From assembly GCF_001625195.1 (NCBI RefSeq), contig NC_054391.1:7141157-7205156 (forward strand): a DNA stretch of 64,000 bases, read 5' to 3'. Each line of letters starts with the position of its first letter. Position 1 is the first letter of the stretch. This document shows positions 1-13,781 of this stretch, one piece after another. This DNA comes from Drechmeria coniospora. Lineage: Eukaryota; Ascomycota; Sordariomycetes; Hypocreales; Ophiocordycipitaceae. Both the position numbers and the translations under genes were made by a program. A model generated the notes under the pieces. That model made no database searches, had not been told where the DNA came from, and saw only the letters and a list, made by a program, of their open reading frames with translations.

Positions 1-1579
1 ACGCATAGGGAAGTACGGCATGCGCTGCTCAGTCGAAGAAAGCACCGAGGTTCCCAGCACGAATTGAGCCCCTACTGAGGAGCACGTACGGAGTAGGTGT
101 ATAGACTAATCACGGCACAGGTACAAACGCGGAATGCAAATGCAAATGCAAACACGGAAACAATCACGAACTGGAACATTTGCCCACTCTGTCTGCAAGT
201 GCAAGTACGTTGAAGGATAACTGTAGGGAATTGCGAAGTGAGGTCGCAGTTGGCTTCCCCAACTACCTGGTTCCAGGCACACCAAAGGGCTGACTGCGCG
301 GGGAGGACGAACGGCATCAGTAGCCGTGCTTTGGTACCAAGCACCCGGTATCTTGTGCAAGTATTTGGTAATATGGAGTCCAGCAGTGTAGTAATAAGTA
401 CGGAGTATATGTGCATGTAGTAAGTACCGTACCTTTGCAGTGTACTTATGTAGCTGTAAGTACTAACTTACTTATACTTAAGTACAGTACTCTGTACAAC
501 TACTCCGTAGTACACGTGCTTATTAGCAGGCGTCTCCACAGCCTAAAAATCGCGTGATGCTGATCGATTTCGAAAACTAACATAATCTGCGAGTAATGCA
601 ATGCTCCGAAGGACGAGACTCGGGCGCACTGCTGGGCGTGAAAAGGGACGCGTAGCCAATCACGATACACGGCGCAGTTCCAGACCTTCTTGGTCGTTAG
701 TGCCTACGGAGTACTGTGCTTTAAGTACTTGTAGGTGTACATCTAGGGGTAGGCGTTATTACATACTGTACGGGCGGGTATTGTAAGTAATAGTTCCTGT
801 GCTTACACCGTACTGTACAGTAGTTGTACAGTACGTGCTTGTTGTGAGCGGAAATCATTTGTGCTGTAGTTGTAGTTGCCCTCTGTACTTCATACCTGGA
901 CTGCAGCAAGCAAGCACCTGTGCGCTAACAATACTAACTGCCTACACAGTACTACTATACAGTACCAGCATACTACTAGGTAGGTAGCTTTACTTACATG
1001 CACTTGGTACCAAGTACAAGCACTTGTAAACATCGGTCCAGTAATTACTCCCGAAAGTACATGTACTTACTACCTACGGTCTCTGAACATGCAGCAAAGA
1101 GCCGAACAAGAGCATCGAGTACTGATGTGACCCTTAGTCCATCCCGATGCTGATAGCAACTCTATTCAGAGTACTGTACGGAGCACGGAGTAATAGCTGT
1201 TCCGTAATTAGATGTACTTTAGTAATTACAGTACTTGTACTCCGTACTCCGTACTTACTGTAAGTACAGTAAGTACTTACTCTGTGCTCGGTACTCCGTA
1301 TCTGGTATTCCGTACTTACAGAGTAGTAAGTACCTAATATTGTGCCCCACGTATTATACTATCCTTGCACTTTTGCGCGATGTACTCGACGCCTCTCATC
1401 CTCCAACGAGCATTCTACGCTGTCGCACTTTCGTCCAGGAAAAGATTTCATGTGAAATTCTTTCCCCGTCACTGCCACGCGACAGACTTTCTAAAGCTGA
1501 GCTCCACTCTGGACCTCGCCTTGAACCCTTGAGCTCTGCCCTCCTTCCGTAATCTGCGGCCTCCGCCGTAGGTTGCGCC
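1..1579. repeat. Gene-free left edge packed with GTAC/TACGGAGTA motifs
   Basis: No convincing gene is present. From about 390 to 1330 the DNA is built from short words such as TACGGAGTA, ACTCCGTA, AAGTACTT and GTACTGTAC, many of them self-complementary. Short open frames here have no recognisable composition. The last 200 bases turn pyrimidine-rich and probably hold the promoter and leader of the next gene. Confidence 0.7.
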
Positions 1580-3759
1580 ATGGTTAACGACTTTGCGCGC
1601 CGCGGCCACGAGAGCCACCGACGCGGTTCGGTTTCAACACGGGGCTGGCAGAGAGGTCCAGCCGGATATCGAGACGGAGATCGAGACGGAGACTGGGACA
1701 GAGCCCGCAACCGGGATTGGGAGTGGGACAGGGAGAGAGAAGGGGATTGGGAGCGAGAAAGAGATTGGGAGCGAGAAAGAGGGCGAGAGAGAGGGCGTGA
1801 TAGAGAGCGAGAACAAGGTCTGCCGTTACTGAATCGCGCTGCTGCATTGTCGGCACATACTGATGGCCAAACAGGGTATCCTCTCGCCGACCGTTACCGA
1901 GACAACAGCCGTCGTCGTCCTGACAAGCTCAACATATCTCTTGCTCCCGCATCAAGCCCTATCCTGTCGTCCCCATCACGTAATCAGGCAAATCCTTCCG
2001 ATCGAGGCAAGTTCGCGAATTCACTGCCAAATCTGCCATAATAACAGGTCCTGCAGCCCCCAACAAGGCCCACCCCGTTTCTGGCCTGCCGAAGCCGTCG
2101 AAGTCTCCGAAGCTGCCCAAGTCGCCATCCGGCCCGCCGATGGATCCTATCGCCGAAGCCGAGATCAAGCGGGTGACGCAGCTCCTATGTGACCGAACTT
2201 TTTGGTTCATGCAAAGAGAGCAGGTCACCAAGAGGTGGAAAAAGTTGCAGGAAGATGCCGACCGCTGCAAGAAAAGCATGTCCGACTTTGGAAGCGCCTA
2301 CGAGGTCCTCGTGCGGCAGAGGGACATGGCGGAGGAGGAGAAGAATAAATGCTGCGCGCGGATCGAGGCTTGCGACAAGAAGCTACAAGCAGCAGTTCAT
2401 CACGCTTGGAGAAAGAGCCGTGGAAGCCTGGACGATCGTGAAGCCGTCCAGCCTAGACCGCATGCTACCCTCAAGGAGACGGATCCTGCCGACATCGAAT
2501 CGCGCATTTCGGTGGTCAGAGACTCCCTCTGGCGGTCGTGTGTCGATCAGATCGATGCCAAGTTCGCCGAGGCCGTCGGCCCATCCAAGGCTATGCCCGT
2601 GCCCCAAGTCGCGGGGATCAATCAGCAGCTTTCCAGCCTACGAGCCGAGCTTGCCGCTCAGAAAATCCGAAACGAAATTCTGGAGAAGAAGCTCGAGGAG
2701 CTGAGTGGCAGGTTCGATTCGACACAGGTACAACGCAAGCGACGGCACCCAGAGGAGTCGCCGATGACGGGGTCCATGGGGTCGATCGATACGGACGGCC
2801 GGCTCGCCAAGCTGGAAGAGGTGACTTCTCGCCTCGTGAGCCGTCCCGACCTGCTCGTCGCCTTGCGGGACTTTGACGCCGTCGTCTCCGAAGACGATTC
2901 ATTGCAGCACGAAGCGGCTGGCGTGAAGACAAGACAGAGGCTATCGTCCCTTGCGAAAATCGTCGACCGGCTTCAGTCTAGTCTCGAGAGCGACGACGAG
3001 AACAGCGCACCGCTACGTGTGCAGAACATGATGAGACGCATCGATGCGCACGTGCGGGACATGCAGCAGCAAGCGGACCGGCATATGCAGGCCACCTCGG
3101 CCATCGAGGCCTTGCAGGAATCCGTCGCACAGCTGTCGGCCGATGGCTCGACCGCGCGCAAGCCGGGGCAGCAGACGGCATCCGCGCCCGCATCCGCCAC
3201 GGCGCCGTCGGACGAACACATCCGTCGGGTGACGCAGTCGGTCCTCGGCGATATCCCCAAGAAAATTGGTCTCTTTCTCGACAAGGAGAGGCACGCAAGA
3301 GAGGAGGTGGCGGCGATGGCGAAGAGAAGCCAGGCGGACGTGTCGGCCATTCAGGGGAACCTAGCCGCACTCTGGAAGGACGTCACCGGTTCCGGCAAAG
3401 AGCACGACGAGGAGATTTCTCGACAGAAGAGCGAGCTGAACGCACAACTCCAACGCATCGACGGGGTCGAGTCCGACCTACGAGCGACAAAAGTCGAAAC
3501 GACGAGCAACGTCGACGAGCTCACGCTCAAGGTCCACAGCGTTGCGTCGTGGCAGCACAACTTCACGACGAAAGTGCTCTACAAGGACATTGTCGATCAC
3601 ATCAACACGACGATGCCAAACGGGATAATCGGCCAAATCAACGGCATGGTGACCAAGTTAGAGAACTTGGAAACCCAGCTCAAGGATTTCGACATGGGCC
3701 CTCTGAAGAGACGAAAGATCAACCACGACAGCCCCGTCGTGGCCAACGGCCATCCGTAA
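1580..3759 (+). CDS. Hypothetical protein, Arg/Asp/Glu-rich N-terminus and long coiled coil
   Basis: I do not recognise the family. The predicted gene has two exons, 1580-1979 and 2048-3759, joined over a 68-nt intron (GTAATC...AACAG), giving about 703 residues. The donor was chosen because it is the only reasonable GT that restores frame: the first frame stops at 2041 and the second is open from well before its first ATG at 2140. Residues about 30-80 are an alternating RD/RE/DW tract encoded by a purine-rich imperfect repeat (about 1680-1810). A Pro/Ser/Lys linker follows, then a largely helical heptad-rich body with many Glu, Lys, Gln and Leu and no visible catalytic motif. A basic patch KRRK lies close to the C-terminus and could be a nuclear signal. 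Function is unknown. The exon join is moderately sure, the existence of the gene more so. Confidence 0.7.
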
Positions 3760-6532
3760 AGCCAGTCGTCTTTGGCAAGCCAAACGAAATGATTTCGGCT
3801 TCGGGACTGGATGAAAGGTGGCCGCGCAGCCGTTTGCCGAGAAACGTAACCATGACGATTCCAGGGCACTCGAGCTTGCTTGGGACCGGGAAACGACGAT
3901 GAATGTTACATTTTTCTCGCAGCGGGCATGGAAGGATGCCGATGTGTACACCTATCCCGGTGCAATGCCAAGTCAGAGGCTCAGAGGCTCATCCTGGCGA
4001 TGGCTGCTTCTTGGGCCCGCGTGACTGGTGAGCGAGGAACGGGACGGCGATATGGCTTGGGATATGATATGGGACCATGCATCACTAGCCACTGGGAGGA
4101 CGCAGGGAAGATTACCTCGGTCCGTACGTGGGCGAGGAAGCAGTCACGATGAGCTGCGAGAGCTAGCATTAGGCACTGTTCCCCGGAAGCGGCCACTCAG
4201 AAGAACTGGGCAGGGCGCAATAGGAAAGCACGGATTCGAAAAGAGCACGGAGTCGAGGAGAGCACTAGCATGGAGTCGAGGACAGCATGGAGTCGAGGCT
4301 CCAGTGTCGCATAGGACGATGGCAGGTATTCATCATAGACAAATGGAGACGCCCTCAGCAACGGCGGCAGCCGAGGCCGTTCTTCGTCGAGTGCGTATGA
4401 CGCGAATATACGGGAAATTTGTCCGATACAAAGGGCATAAGGCGGGTGTGCGAAGTATATTTGGAGTGGATCATGGGCGAAGCCGTGCTGGGACCGAGGG
4501 CGGGATATGTTTGACGCACGTACAAGTACTTGTAGTCCTTCCACACACGCGTGCCTTGCCTGTACAACGGAGTAAGTATGTACGCAAGTAATCGCAGCAA
4601 CATGTACATGTACTTAAGTGACGAGTTCATGTACTTACTGTAGTTGTGCATGCGCCCTTACGCGTGTCTCGTTAGCGGTACTAGGCTGCAAAGCACTACA
4701 CCTGACATACTTACCTAGGTGTATACTTGCCGTTGCTAGTACCAGAATACAGACCACCAGTTCTCAGTACATGCAGATACTTACTCCGTAGGTACCTAGG
4801 TAGTAGTATGTGGGTTCCTGTACCTATTCCTAATGACACGGATATTATTTAGGCACCAAGTAATACTGTAGTCATCAACCTTGGGTGGCAATTGGCCTAC
4901 AGGTACTCCGTATGTGTGCCATGCTTGTAGCCGCGCTTCTCGGTCCCAAATTCGCATGACTGGTTCACTTACAAGAGTGTTGCCGTGCCTATTCCTTGCT
5001 CCCAACGTCAGGCCCAGCCAGCACTAGAATCAGCGGCTATGGGGGCCCAGGACCGCCCCATGCGGGAAGCGGTTCGCTGGGGTTCCCGACTCGGCGACGG
5101 CTCGCACGAATACAGATGGGTGCAGCAGGGTACTAGTCAGCAGGTACATGGGGGATACGTGTCCACCGATAGCGAGGTACACAGAGACGTTACACAAGTT
5201 ACGGAGTACTCCGTACGTGCGACAGGAATCTGCTTGCCGCCGCAGTGACTAGTACACGTATGTACCTAACTAGCATGGAGAACCCAGCTCACAAGTCACT
5301 CTGTGGGTCTCAGAGCCGCCTGTTGGCGCGATGCGAATCGAGCACCTGCCTACTCCGTACTCCGTACCTACGGACAGTATCCACTGGTACATTGTACCAT
5401 GCTAATATTCACTCCGCTCCGAACTACAGTACTTGCAGTACAACAAGTACTTGGTACAGTACTTACTGTACATGCATGTGCTCCGTACTTACTTACTGTA
5501 CAGTACTTGCACCTACAATACACACTACGGGTACATACAGTACTTACGCGAGTACGGAGTACAGCACTGCAGTAATAATATGTGCTTGCTGCACTCCCAA
5601 GGTGCCCTCCTACCACGCATGTCTTGTACATGTACTGTACACCTGCAGTACGGATGCTTTACAAGTCATCCACCATCAACCACCACCACAACTCGAGCGC
5701 CGTGGCATTTTCCCCACCGCATCCTCTCCAACTGGTATTCGTACCGACCCCAACTTCTGCACCCGCTCACTCATTCCCCTCCTCTCACGGTGCTCATGCA
5801 ACGCCGAGTAAATTGCATCCGCCACCGTCACGGCAACAGCAACGGCAGCGGCAATCCGTCCGCAACAGCCACGGCCTCGACCCCTTCGTCTCCTTGCTCT
5901 GCTTTGCTGCGGCCCGAGAGGTGACGAGAGCTTCGCCACGGCTCGCTCGATCGCGAGACCCAGACTCTCTTCTAACCCGTCCCGTCGCCCGAAGCATCTC
6001 CCGCTTTCGAATAAAATCATTTCCGAGCGTCAAGCACCGCCGCCCATTGTTGCCTGCCGACGACAAAGAGGCACACCTTCGGCACCGCTTTGTTTCTGCC
6101 CGGCTCATCCCTTTCTCGCTCACTCGACAGCGTCTCGCCGCGACCCGATGCCTTGTTAGCACCTGCGTTGGTGCGTCTTTGCGGCTCCCGTTTCCTCACC
6201 GCATCTCTCTCTCCTCTCTCTCCTGATGCCTGGATGCTCGTACCGTACGTGAGCTACCGAGCACGCGACGCCCACCCGAATTCGACGACCGCCTTGACCT
6301 GCCGAAGAGCAACACGCACGACGCACGAAACGCACTTTTTCACACGCGGTTGTCAGCTGCACCACGTCTCCTCCGCGCTCCACCCGCTCCTCTCGCGTCA
6401 AGCTCATAGCAATTCCGCTCGAACCCCGAAGCTCGATACATAACGCCGAACTTGGACGCCGACTGCTCTTGCGCGCGCTCGGCCGCCAACCGTCGTGTTC
6501 CTGCCTTCCGGCATGGTCCGGCCCTTCGAACC
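3760..6532. repeat. Intergenic region with palindromic motif cluster, then leader of next gene
   Basis: From about 4510 to 5650 the sequence is again dominated by GTACTT, TACGGAGTA and TACTCCGTA words, including a perfect 16-nt palindrome at 5200-5215. A small imperfect repeat of the phrase GGAGTCGAGGA lies around 4248-4300. From about 5690 to 6530 the plus strand is C/T-rich with many CTCTC runs, typical of a fungal promoter and 5' leader for the gene starting at 6533. A 187-codon open frame at 4028-4591 has no protein-like composition and was not called. Confidence 0.6.
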
Positions 6533-8994
6533 ATGGATGCTGCGGCCAAGACAGTCGAGTCGCTGTCCCAGCATGTTCTGCCAGAGAAACCTCATCACCT
6601 CTCGTACAACCCGCACTGGCGATTCCGTCCGCGCCACCAGGACGCTGCGCACGAAGCCATCAAGAGTTCGCGCTTCGAGGAATGGCACAATACCCGCCTG
6701 CAGTATATGACACTCGTGTCCCAAGCCGACCGCGGCACGCTGCTCACCCGATCCTACTACGACATGCGAGAGGAGCCGCCCAAGCCCGTCCCTCGCGAGG
6801 TCGCCGCCCTGGCCAGGTCCGGTGTGGAGAAGAAGAAGCTGTCGCTGAGCGACTACAAGAATAAAAAGACGGCCCTCCCCTCCTCTTCCTCCCCGCCAGA
6901 TCATTCTGCTGCTAGGAAGTCGGAGACCGAACGGACTGCCAGCACCCCGGCTGCGGCAACACCGGATAGAGCCAACATGGCGACTGCAGCCAATGCGGAG
7001 CAGAAGTCCTCACGTGGTTTGGGGGCTCCTTCCCTCGAGGCCAAAGCACGCGACCTTCGTGATGCGCACGGAGCACACGCACCGGCCGATGGGAAGCAAC
7101 GGCCACCTCGTGAAGTCGCTGTGGACCAAAGGTTCGAACGCCGCACGGCCATCTAGAATGATTGAACTTGCTAACCATGCCTAGATTGCCGCCGAAACCG
7201 CCCGCGTTACCGCCCAAGTCCTCCTCGCCAGTGGCCAAGAAGCGCTTGGCCGACAATGAAGAGGAAGTCCGACCGCAGAAACGTTCCAAGCCCGACGAGA
7301 GACGACCGATGGATGAAAGGCTGCAGCATCATGACGACACGCAACGTCGCAAAGATCGACTCCAACCTAACGCGCGCGATGCGTCTCAACAGAAAGATGA
7401 CAAGTCCCCCGCGTCGAACTCCTTGACGAGTGGAAAGGCCACCCTCAAAGGCACCGTCAACTCCAGCCGAAACCTCTCACCCGCAGCGCGCCAACGAGAC
7501 GAATCGGTCAACGGGGCTCATGCAAACCCGGGAGCGGGCAGCCGGGACACGCCGACGAAGCCAGACGCCGTCAAATCATCCGTGCCCCCGTTGCTGTCGC
7601 CCTTGCACTTGAGCTTTGACAGCCAGTACAGGAATCGCGCAGGTGAAGAAACGAGAAAGGAGCGGCGGAAGAAGTATGACTTTGTCGATGGCTCATCGGC
7701 CGTTTCCAAGACCAAGAAACCGGATGGAGCATCTGGAAGTAAGAATGCCCGATCGTCCATGATACTGCCACCGTTGCTCTCCCCCACATTGCCGCCTGTC
7801 GTGGAGGCGGAACTTCGGAAAAGGAAGAAGGGATCGTCCGATTCGACCGATGACAGGGCAAAGAACCACATGGGCGCGTATGAGGCTGAGAGGAGACCGA
7901 CGGCCGACAAGGGGGATGACGAGTCCTCGAAGCTGGGTCATCGCAGGCGATTGATCGTGACACTCTCCATACCAAAGCCACTGCGACACTCGCTCAGAAA
8001 AATACTGGCCGTGCCGACAAGTCGAAAGGATGGGCAAAAACGGCAGCGTGAAACTAGCGACGAGACGTTGCCCCCGGCAAGAAAACGCACCGTCGCCGCG
8101 GCCGAGTCCGTGCCCGAGTCCGTCGCCGCGAAGAGGCCGCGAACATCGGATAGCTCGCGTCTCACGGCTGCGCCGTCGACGCCGTCCAGGAAGTCGACAA
8201 ACATGTCTCGCGTTGGCTCGGAAAACTCGTTGGCGCAAACGCCCAGCGATGCGATCAACGCGACGCCGAAGACCTCGGCATCTGCAGACCGAAAGTCGAA
8301 TGGGCCGGAGTCGTCGGGCTGGAAGCAGCATCCCCGAGATATCGCGACGTTGCAGGAGAAAGCCGACCGGTTGCAGAGGAAGGCAAAGGATCTGAAGCAC
8401 AACGCAGATCTCGTCATGAGGAGTCACCGCGAAAGCACGACGAGCGCCAAGGGCAAAGCTGCCGACTCCTCCAAGGCGAAGCTGGGATACGTGCTCAGTC
8501 TGGAGGGCATTTTGGCCTTCTCCATGGCCTTCCAGGCCACCAACCTGAAATGCCGTTTGCAGAGCAAAAAGCCCGATCACACGGGCTGGAGCAGCATGCT
8601 GCCTCTCCTAGAGTTTCTGCAGAACGAGATGCGGAGGGACGAGCTGATGAGCACGCAGCCACCGTTTATGCTCCTGCTGCTCATCCACGCCGTTTGCCTA
8701 GACGAGTTGCTCAAGTGCTACGCGAACATGGACAATGCGTCCAAGCACACCAACATTGACGATTTGCTCGTGCGCGAGCGAAAGAGAGCGCGGCTGTGGC
8801 CCATGATACGGGAGCTGAACGCCAACACGGAGAACCCCGAGTTGCGCGTGGAGCTGTCGCCGTGGTACACCATCGACGAGGTGACCAAGGTGGCCTTTAA
8901 CATATTGAAGAAATGGTGCGCCGAGGAGAATGTGGAGTGGACTCAGGAGCCAGTCATAAAGCAATCTTGGCCAATCCAGCCTGGAAGCATCTAA
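6533..8994 (+). CDS. Probable AFF/Ebp1-like scaffold with AF4-type C-terminal domain
   Basis: The start at 6533 (CCATGG context) is preferred over an in-frame ATG at 6452 because the extra residues look like translated leader. Exon 1 runs to about 7131 and exon 2 from about 7185 to 8994. The intron (about 7132-7184) has a good branch and acceptor (CTAAC...CCTAG) but a weak donor, so the join is uncertain. The N-terminal 110 residues are well ordered and end in KKKLSLSDYKNKK. A long Ser/Pro/Lys/Arg-rich disordered middle follows. The last 200 residues are helical, beginning with ADRLQRKAKDLKHNAD and continuing LEGILAFSMAFQATN. This layout and these helices resemble the C-terminal homology domain of metazoan AF4/AFF proteins and fission-yeast Ebp1, which scaffold the ELL-EAF elongation factors. 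That assignment is inference from remembered pattern, not a search. Alternative: an unrelated lineage-specific nuclear protein. Confidence 0.55.
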
Positions 8995-10005
8995 ATGGTG
9001 CCCCAACGGGATGGCGGGATCCTGCACACCTGTTGCCGGCACATCAGGCCGCCGCTGCAACGCAACCGCATTTGATGGCTGCGGCCAAAGCTGGGTCAGC
9101 TACGCAACATGAACGGACAGGGTGAGGGAGGGAGAAGAATGGCTGGGTGGGGAGGACGACATGCCATTGTCATATCATGGCACAGCTGGCCACGGTCCGC
9201 ATCGCCTGTCGTCCGGAAGCATCAAATCGAGCACGTTAGGTTCATTGTTACAAGTAACCCTGCAGGCCAGGCTTGCGGAATATGAGTTAAGGCGGCCACG
9301 AAAGCTACTGCCTCCCGCAGGCAACTGCTCGGCATCCTAATACTCACCCATACTCTCGCACACGGCACCCATACCCTTACCCTCACGACCCCCTAACTCA
9401 CTCCAACTCGCTGGGTGTGGGCATCAATATCTGGGCCTAGAATGCGTGCGTGAGGGGTGGGAACATGTCTAGGATGATTACCGGAAGCGACTTCATATGT
9501 CGATGGAAACCTTTTCTTTACGTTTTAACGTTGCACTGTTCATTTGCGATGATATCCCATCCCTCGGCTGACCAACCATGCCGGCCGAGTAGGGCAAACT
9601 TTTCACTTCTTTCTTTCTGGATTGTTTTATATTTGCAACAGTCCATCCCGCCACTTCCCTAGCTGTCTTTGCATCCATGCGGCCCAGGTGCGGAGGAAAC
9701 CATGGACATAACCAGATAGATAAGAGACTTGCAATATTCAAAAGTCCATAGCGATGACACCCTTCCACTCAAATCAGGCCACATAATAGCTCGTGATGAG
9801 CAGTTTAGTGCACGAACCTGGTTGCACGGGGTCCGGGAGCAAATCATGTAAACGTTGGTGCTCTGTTCAGTATATAGACACTTGTTCTTTTCGACCAAGA
9901 CTACCTAAGCACGGAATGATGCCGTCCATGTCGGCTACTACTTGACCAGGGTCCTCTGCTTATACTATTTTACTAGGTGACGTGCATGTGCATGTAGCGT
10001 AGCCT
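8995..10005. other. Intergenic, convergent 3' ends
   Basis: This gap separates the 3' end of the plus-strand gene ending at 8994 from the 3' end of the minus-strand GAPDH gene ending at 10006. It holds both terminator regions. I see no gene, no motif cluster and no RNA gene in it. Confidence 0.5.
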
Positions 10006-11391
<1,386 letters not shown>

Positions 11392-13781
11392 CGGAGAGAG
11401 GATTAGAAGCACAAGGTGTGTTGTTCTCGTAGGAGCGTAGTTGTAGTGTGTGCGAGGAGGAAAGAATCGGCGGATGAGCGGAACGAAGAGGCTAGAAATG
11501 GAGGGGTAGGGGAGGGGAAAATTATGTAAGTGTACCTTGCACGATTACAACCAGGTGAACGGCCATGTACAGTACACCGAGGAGTACGCCTAGGTACCAA
11601 GGTACCTGCAGCAGGCGGGTTGACGTCTCTGCTTGCCACTGGACAACGGAGGAGTGGTTTGGAGGGGGGAGGTGGATGCTGCCGAATGGCTGGACTGCCC
11701 CTCACCCCTCCGCTGGAGGGTGTGCTTTGCATGATGCCTATCAGAGCTGGTGGTATTGGTGGGTAGCTGATACAAGCATCCTGAGTACCTGTTATCAGTA
11801 CAGTGCAGTGCCGTACTGTACTTAAGTACCAACCAACATGTAATGTGCGTTTGACTGAAGTAAGTACCGCAGTACGCCGCCGTACTCCGGAAGTGTAAGC
11901 ACCTACTTAGTGGTTCTACGGAGCACAGTATTAGTAGTTGCATGGGGATACGCTTACAGTACAGCATCTACACATACTGTACCTCGCACCATTCTTTCGT
12001 AACTGTCAGTGCTTGCTGTAGTTGCTTGTACAAGAGGCCTGCCAAGCTTCATATCCTCGACGGAAGTTGGCTACCTACTAATACCGGTGCGTGCGCGAGT
12101 TCTCGCCCGTTCTTGCATATGGTCGGAATACGGGGTCGCGGGTAGATAGTACCTACATGCACAGACAGGCTCGCACACGGCACTGTACGAACCTGGTTGG
12201 TAATAGCCAATAGGTACCTAGTTGCTTGTACTTGTACAGGAGAGTTACTTGGGAATTGCGGCGTTCATGTTGAGCGGAGATGCACAGCATCTACGGAGTA
12301 CTCCATGCCGTCTCGAGCACGGAGAATGGATGGGAGTATAAGTAAATGAACTTACTAACTCCGTACATTTGCTGCATTTACTGTTTTGTCAATACATCTG
12401 GGAGGGCTTCGCCACCGAAGGTGGCGATCGGCAAAGCTTGGTCATACGCAAGATGCGTCATATACTGGATCAGGTGGAGTTGGTGGCTCCATCAAGCCCA
12501 CCAAAACGTACGAGCAGTCCGATAGGTAAGTACTACCTACAGTACAGAGTAAGTAGTACATGAACGGAGTACTCGGCACATGTGCAGGCAGTGAAGCACA
12601 CGTACTTGTATTTACAATTACTCCGTACAGTACTCCTACTCCCTGAAAGTACATGTAGTGTACTTGCAGGTATGGTGTACTTACTTAAGTATGAGCAAGT
12701 GTACGTTGTACTTAGGTAGAACTGCAAACGTACGGAACGGGGCACGTCAGGAGGGGTAAACGTCAGGTTACAATTAGTGGATATCACTTGGCGGCGATGG
12801 GGCACTTGCCACCGGTATAAGGAATTGTAAGTATTTAGTGCACACCCACGTGGGCGAGTGCTACATGTCGACTTGATTTTTACATTGTACTGTACTCTAC
12901 GGAGTACAGTACGGAGTATTAATAATACCTGCTATTAATACTACTGATATGAGATAATACCAAAACTGTCCTTCGCAAGTGTACTTAAGTACAGTAATAC
13001 ATATATGTGCCGTACTTACTTACTTACTGTAGTTGCAAGTATACAAGTACAAGAACTGTAAGCACACCTGTTTGCAAGGACATGCGAGTGTGGGTACCGC
13101 AATGCTACCTACAGTACAGTACATACATGTTGGAGTCTTGGACTCCAGTGTATGTGACAGTCACCACGGACTATCTGGCGATGACGACGGGTTACGTGCC
13201 TACTGGTAAGTACTTGGAGTACTACCTGTAGGCAATTAATACTACAGGAGAGTACCTACAGTACCAAGGTAGGTGTAGTGGTATGGTGGTGTGCAGTACT
13301 AGGTGAAGGTGTAGGTGGGTACGTGGGTTTACCAATGCCATGAATCGCCCAACAAAACCCCGGTGTGTTGTTGAGTCAACGAGCCCGTCATTGCGACACA
13401 CACGAGACGCAACGCGTGCTGATTGATCAGTGGCTACCTAGGTGTAAGTAGTTGGTTCTTGGCTCATGACGGTGGGCGATACTAGTCGAAGGACGGTCCA
13501 CCAGCAAAAGGTGCTCGTCGTTCCGAGTTCGGCAACGAATCGGGTGCGCTAGTACTTGTAATACCGGGACATCGTCACGGCTTGCCTGTAATTCGTACGC
13601 TTGGGCCAAGACAGGGTCGGGACCAGCCGCTCCGTCCATGCTGCGGCGTCCATGGGGGTCACCATGCTGTCCCGTCACGGCGAATTGTCGCGCAAAGGAC
13701 CCCCATGCGGCAGCGAGTGAAACCGCGCACGGTCGACGACGTTTGCATTTTACTGCTTCCTCCTGCCGTCGACGGGACGGG
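11392..13781. repeat. GAPDH promoter region followed by palindromic motif cluster
   Basis: The first few hundred bases upstream of the GAPDH leader probably carry its promoter. From about 11780 to 13330 the DNA is saturated with GTAC-centred words (TACGGAGTA, TACTCCGTA, AAGTACTTGTAC), for example a TACGGAGTA pair around 12898-12920. No gene was recognised. The open frame at 13427-13864 on the minus strand overlaps the end of the next gene and is not protein-like. Confidence 0.6.

Noticed and set aside
390..1330. CRISPR-like or transposon interpretation of the GTAC palindromes
   Set aside because: No regular spacing, no spacers, no terminal repeats or transposase; words are short, overlapping and variable, and this is a eukaryotic genome.
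4028..4591. 187-codon plus-strand open frame
   Set aside because: Crosses a small repeat and runs into the palindromic motif cluster; no domain and no splice partners.
7110..7231. Alternative intron in the AFF-like gene using the better GTGAAG donor
   Set aside because: Frame is restored only with a CCAG acceptor at 7231 that removes a Pro-rich start of exon 2; the 7132-7184 intron has the better branch and acceptor. Not fully excluded.
7693..8580. 295-codon minus-strand open frame
   Set aside because: Antisense to the AFF-like gene; Arg/Leu/Cys-rich without recognisable features.
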